Positions 50,701-56,700 of a stretch of 64,000 nucleotides of DNA are shown here, one piece after another. Positions within the stretch are counted from its first letter, which is position 1; each line of letters begins with the position of its first letter. The position numbers were made by a program, and so were the translations under genes. The notes below the pieces were generated by a model. That model did not search any database. It was not told the DNA's origin and was given only the letters and a program-made list of their open reading frames with translations. Source of the DNA: Anniella stebbinsi (taxonomy: Eukaryota; Chordata; Lepidosauria; Squamata; Anniellidae); assembly GCA_029215795.1 (NCBI GenBank), contig JARDYH010000007.1:94627263-94691262 (forward strand), in the 5' to 3' direction.

Positions 50701-53700
50701 GGGTTGTGAGGAGCAAGGCTGGGAAAGAGGTGTCTCTGCCTGAGGCCTTGGAGAGCCACTGCCCATTAGAATAGACAGTATGGAGCTCAGTGTAAAGTCC
50801 ATGTTGGTGCTGGGCCATAGGCTGTTACTGAGCAAAAGCCAGGAGTCAGGCACAGGAAGCTCTGTTGTCTCCTAGGCCTTAAAGTCCCAGCCTGCACAGG
50901 AGGCCCAGGTAGTCCTTCCCTGATCATGGGGAGCCAATGGCCAGTTTGGTGGATGGAATCGCTTGAGAACCTAGGAACCCTTTTCTACCCAGGGAACATT
51001 TTGACATGTAGCCCTCGTCATTCACCACATGGGACAGCAGCATACAAAGATGTGGCTTTCCAGGTCTGGCCCCAGCAGCTGCCGACTAAAGGGAAATATG
51101 AAGATATCTTCAATTGGTTGTGTGCCAGTTCAGATGTCATGACTTCTCTCGCCCCACCCCCTCCAAAGAACCTGGACATTGTATTTTTAGCAAGTGTGCT
51201 GAGAATTCTATTGGAGATTACTAGTGCCTTCTTGCAGAACAACTGTTTCCTGGGGAGAGAACAAGACTACAAAGAAATCTGTGGTGTAGAAACAGTATGG
51301 AATTGGGGTGGCCAATGCAGAAACTTTATTTCGGCCAGGTAAACTGCAGCAGTCCCATCTGGGCTGGAGGTTGTAGTGAGCACGTTGAACGGTGGCTGGG
51401 GTATACTGTGCACAGCCAATGAGGAACATCTCCAAAGGGTATTTGGACTCAAAATCCAAAGCAGGTTGACAATAAAATGTCATTGAGGAGGCTGAGCAGG
51501 ACAAGAGGCAAGGGGAACTGGGCAATAGTAGCCCATGTGGCTGCAGTAGTAGCAAGTCTCTGTAGAGGCAAGGACCGAGAGCCTCAGCGGGAATCTTTGC
51601 TCGTGCAAGGTCTGAAAATTTCCCCAGGCATTCTGCCCCATCCGTGGCCGATGAGGACATGAATAGCTTGACCATTCTACTGGTGATATATTCAACCATG
51701 GTGTTTCTGGCATTCAGATTCCAGGTGGGCACATGCCAACCAGGTGACAGCGGAACGGCAGCAGAAGCTTGAGAAATCGGCCAGTGAGCTGGCAAGTTTC
51801 CAGGTGGCTGAAGGCCAGCTGCGGCCATGGCTGTTGGAGAAGGAGCTCATGATGAGTGTGCTTGGCCCACTGTCCATCGATCCCAACATGCTGAATGCGC
51901 AAAAGCAGCAGGTCCAGGTGAGAAACAGGCAAAGGCACTTATTTTTTCTGCATCCGTTGTGCGTTTGGGTTGGGAGGATTCCAGTACGCGTGGATTGACT
52001 GTGGGCTGATCATATGCTCAAGCAATGGAGTGAGCCCTTCATGGCTTGCCGTGCTGCAATGCAGATTGGCTCAGCCCCTAGCCTAGCTCATCCCATTGGT
52101 TATGCTCAGTCAGCCAAGGTGGGGAATCTGTTTCTATATTCCTAGGCCTGTTCCTAAAACCAAATTCATTTTCCACAAGTGTGCTTGGTTATGGAGGCGT
52201 AAAGTATCGGATGAGGGATTCTGGGAGCACACCTCACTTGCCAGAAGGAAGGAGCTGCTGGCCTACTCCCTGTTGTACTGCAGTGCCACCAATGCGTATG
52301 GCCAGAGGGCAGCACTGCAGCTTCTAGTCCTGGAATTCCACCTGGCCTTATGAAGTTTCAGCCTCTACCCTGGCTAGTTAACCTGAGCTGCCTGGCACCT
52401 GGGGTAAAGGCTGAGCTACTTTCAGACTGCCCATCTGCTTTCCAGCTTGATACCAGACTGCCAGTTCTGACAGGGGCTTGTTTTAAAAGTGCCCAATTTT
52501 TTCAACCGTTGGCACGTCTCTCTTATTTGTCTTTCTCTTTTTGGGGTTATGAATCATATTGCTGAGAAGCCTGTAGCTAGTCAAACACATAGGGGCGGGA
52601 AATTCTCCTGGCTAATCCGATTGTCTCTTGTTCTGCAATTTGTTTATATGGTCTGGAGTAGCAGCAGGACAAATAAGGCAGGGGAATGGAATGTCTTGTT
52701 TGAATGTCGTCATCCCCCCCCCCCCCGCATTTTTTGAAAGCTGAAATCCTGTTAAAAGCTCTTTGCAGCGTCTCTGCAGGCCTTCCAGAAACTCTACATA
52801 GATAGTTTTTAGCTGCCAAGTGTGATTTTAGCTGTTGCCAACCAGCTTAAAACAAAAAAAGAAAGTTCAGGAGAAAATATGTAATAAATTTTAATACTAA
52901 TAAAATATATTTATCACCAAAAAAACACTATTCAACATATATATGTATAATAACAAAGTAAAAACAAGGCTCTTATGATTCTGGCCAAACGCGTTTCGAC
53001 AAAAGTGTCTTCTTCAGTGGCCCAATCACTAAATTGTTTGAGTACCAGGCAGAAGTTTTTCACAACGGGGCTGATTTAAATATTTCCCAAATAATGGGAT
53101 TGTTAGCACTCCCCAAATTGGTGTGTATAGTACACCAAATGTAATTCATTGACTTTACCATTCACAAGCACCTTACCATTCACAAGCAGTAAAGCCAGTG
53201 AATTACATTTGGTGTACTATACACACCAATTTGGGGAGTGATACAATCCCATTATTTGGGAAATATTTAAATCAGCCCCGTTGTGAAAAACTTCTGCCTG
53301 GTACTCAAACAATTTAGTGATTGGGCCACTGAAGAAGACACTTTTGTCGAAACGCGTTTGGCCAGAATCATAAGAGCCTTGTTTTTACTTTGTTATTATA
53401 CATATATATGTTGAATAGTGTTTTTTTGGTGATAAATATATTTTATTAGTATTAAAATTTATTACATATTTTCTCCTGAACTTTCTTTTTTTTGTTTTGA
53501 GGATTTTGGTTAAGATTAGCACCTTGTTGTTTGTGTGCTAACCAGCTTAAACCTTGCAGCCTTTTGACTAACTTCTTGGGCTTTTAGAATCATAGAATAG
53601 TAGAGTTGGAAGGGGCCTATAAAGCCATTGAGTTCAAGCCCCCCTGCTCAATGCAGGAATCTACCTTAAAGCATCCCTGACAGATGGCTGTCCAGCTGCC

Positions 53701-56700
53701 TCTTGAATGCCTCTAGTGTGGGAGAGCCCACGACATCCCTAGGTAATTGGTTCCATTGTCGTGCTACTCTAACAGTAAATAAGTTTTTCCTGATGTCCAG
53801 TCGGAAACTGGCTTCCTGTAACTTGAGCCTATTATTCCGTGTCCTGCACTCTGGGGTGATCGAGAAGCGATCCTGGCCCTCCTCTGTGTGACAACCTTTC
53901 AAGTATTTGAAGAGTGCTCTCATGTCTCCCCTCAGTCTTCTCTTCTCCAGGCTAAACATGCCCAGTTCTTTCAGTCTCTCATAAGGCTTTGTTTCCAGAC
54001 CTCTAATCATCCTTGTTGTCCTCCTCTGAACACGCTCCAGATTGTCTGCATCCTTCTTGAAGTGTGGTGGCCAGAACTGGATGCAATACTCAAGATGAGG
54101 CCTAACCAGTGCCGAATAGAGGGGAACCAGTACCTCACACGATTTGGAAGCTATACTTCTATTAATACATCCCAAAATAGCACTTGCTTTTTTTGCAGCC
54201 ATGTCACACTGTTGGCTCATATTCAGCTTGTGATCTACAACAGTTCCAAGTTCCTTCTCGCTTGCGTATTGCTAAGCCAAGTATCCTCCATCTTGTAACT
54301 GTGCATTTGGTTTCTTTCTCCTATGTGTAGAACTTAGCATTTATCTCGATTAAACTTCATTCTGTTGTTTTCAGCCCAGCACTCCAGCCTATCAAGGTCA
54401 CTTTGAAGTTTGTTTCTGTCTTCCAGGGTATTAGCGATCTTACCCAATTTTGTGTCATTTGCAAATTTGATAAGCATTCCCTGCACCTCCTCATCCAAAT
54501 CATTAATAAAAATGTTGAAGAGCACTGGGCCCAGGACTGAGCCCTGTGGTACCCCTCTCGTTACCTTCCCCCAGTTTGAGAAGGTACCATTGATAAGCAC
54601 TCTTTGGCTCAATTTGGACGACACAATAAACAACTGGTGTGGGGGGAACAATCGTCAGTTGTTTTGATTATTGTGTCATCCGAATGCTGCCATAGTCAAC
54701 TCAGCGCTGATCCTCATCCATACCACAGTTGATTACTTATTACCATGTTGTGTGGGGAGTGCCCCCTAGGGTTAGCATGAGGATTAGGGTTAGTCAACCC
54801 ACCATTGACTATCGTGTTGTCCAAATTGAGCCACTGAGTCAGATTCTGTAGCCAACCATGAATCCACCTAATAGTTGTTCCATCTAGCCCACTTTTAGCT
54901 AGCTTGCTGATCAGAATGTCATGTAGTATTTTGTCAAAGGCTTTGCTGAAGTCAAGATATATTATGTCCACAGCATTCCCACAGTCCGCTTTTGGGAGAA
55001 GACTGAGCCAAAGTAGGAATTGAGCACTTCGGCCTTTTCTTTGTCATCTGTTATCAATTTGCCATTCTCATTAAGCAGTTGAACCACCATTTCTTTCCTC
55101 TGTCTTTTACTATGCACATCCCTGAAGAAACCTTTTTTGTTGCTTTTAGCATTCCTTGCTAACCTCAGCTCATTCTCAGCTTTAGCCTTCCTGATGTCAT
55201 TCCTGCACTTCTGTGCTACCTGTCTGTACTCTTCTTTTGTAGCCTGGTCTTCCTTCCACTTTATATATGTATCCTTTTTTGTTTTCAGGTCATCTCTAAG
55301 CTTTTTGTGGAGCCACATTGGTTTCTTCTGTTGTCTTCTATCTTTTTTCCTTGTTGGAATTTTTTGTAATTGTGTCTTTAAAATTTCCTTTTAAAAAAAT
55401 TCCCACCCATCTTGGACTCCGTTATTCATTAGGGTCTCTTGCCTAACTTATCATGGTTCTAAGTTTAGTAAAATTGGCTTTCCTGAAATCCAGAGTACAC
55501 ATATGGCTACACTCAGCTTTTGCTTCCTTTAAAATCAAGAACACAAGTATGGCCTGGTCACTTTCCCCCAGAGTTCCTGTAACTGCCACTATTGGTCAGT
55601 ATCAAGTCAAGGATAGCCCTTCCTCTAGTTCCTTCCTCTACTTTCTGTAAGAGAAAGTTATCAGCCACATATGTCAGGAATTTTTTTTGGAGGGGCCACT
55701 TTTGGCAGAATTTGTCACCCAACAGATATCGGGGTAACTGAAGTCCCCCATTACTACTACATCGGATTTCCTTGAAACACTGGCAATTTGCTTTTCAGAA
55801 GTTTCATCCTTGTCTTCTCCTTGATTGGGTGGTCGGTAGTAGACTCCGACTATCATGCTCCTTTTATTCCTTGCCCCATTTAATTTTAATCCAGATGCTC
55901 TCGATGGGGCTCCCAGGCTCATCCTCCTGTATTTCTGGGCAGGGATAAGTATTTTGATTGATTTTGTCAGTTAATGTTACGTACATATGCATCTCATTAA
56001 AGTGACCTTCTGAATGAAGATGATGGTTCAGTTTTTAGACTGTTGCCAGTTGTTTTTTAGGCCAGATGTTAGGCCAGGGAACCCTGGAGTTCCTTGGAAC
56101 TGTGATGAGGCATTCCTCAGCCAGAAGATCAGGCAGGGCAGACATGCTTGCCTCCATTACTGATTTTCCTCTCTAGATGTGTTGGGAGTGCTCTTGGCAC
56201 CCTTGCAATGTACCAGGTTCTTGTCTTAGAGCATGCTCCATAACCCTTTGCAATGTGTGGGGGCTCATTTTCAGATTCATCAATGTGAAAAGGGTTCCCT
56301 GAGGATAAGGTGATTGAAAAACACTGCCATAATTCACAGGAAAGGCAACTGCATTACTTTCATTAAATTTGTTACTCCAGCTATGCTGTCTTAGGTTTAC
56401 AGGTTCTTAAAAGTGTGGTTTCTGACACATTCAAGACTGATGGTGTTTATAGGTGGCCTAAAAATCAGTGTCAATAAATTATTAAATTGTTACATTCTCC
56501 CAATTTTACCATGCAATCTTAGCCTGCCACTAAAAATACACATATTTGTATTTCAGTTCATGCTGAAAGAATTTGAAGCTCGCAAGCAGCAGTATGACCA
56601 GTTGAATGAGGCAGCCCAAGGAATACTCACCTGCCCCAGTGAAACGTCTCCATCCACCAACCACATGCACGAGGAGCTGCAAGCTGTCAACCAGAAATGG

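Larger units (their letters stand above)
48816..51717. other. 2.9-kb intron with a composite MITE
   Basis: Contains a composite Harbinger-like MITE (49012-49548), a (CAC)n run (49680-49701), an 18-bp tandem duplication (50255-50290) and a weak tRNA-SINE remnant near 50645-50790. The rest is unassigned. Confidence 0.65.
51918..56556. other. 4.6-kb intron with a foldback element and a long CR1
   Basis: Holds a C-run (52714-52726), the near-perfect foldback element (52850-53498) and a CR1 copy (53583-55930) carrying a MITE (54609-54829). The last 600 nt before the acceptor show nothing recognised. Confidence 0.8.

Noticed and set aside
53666..54220. 184-codon minus-strand open frame as a gene
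   Set aside because: CR1 reverse-transcriptase C-terminal region with the CR1 3' end beside it.
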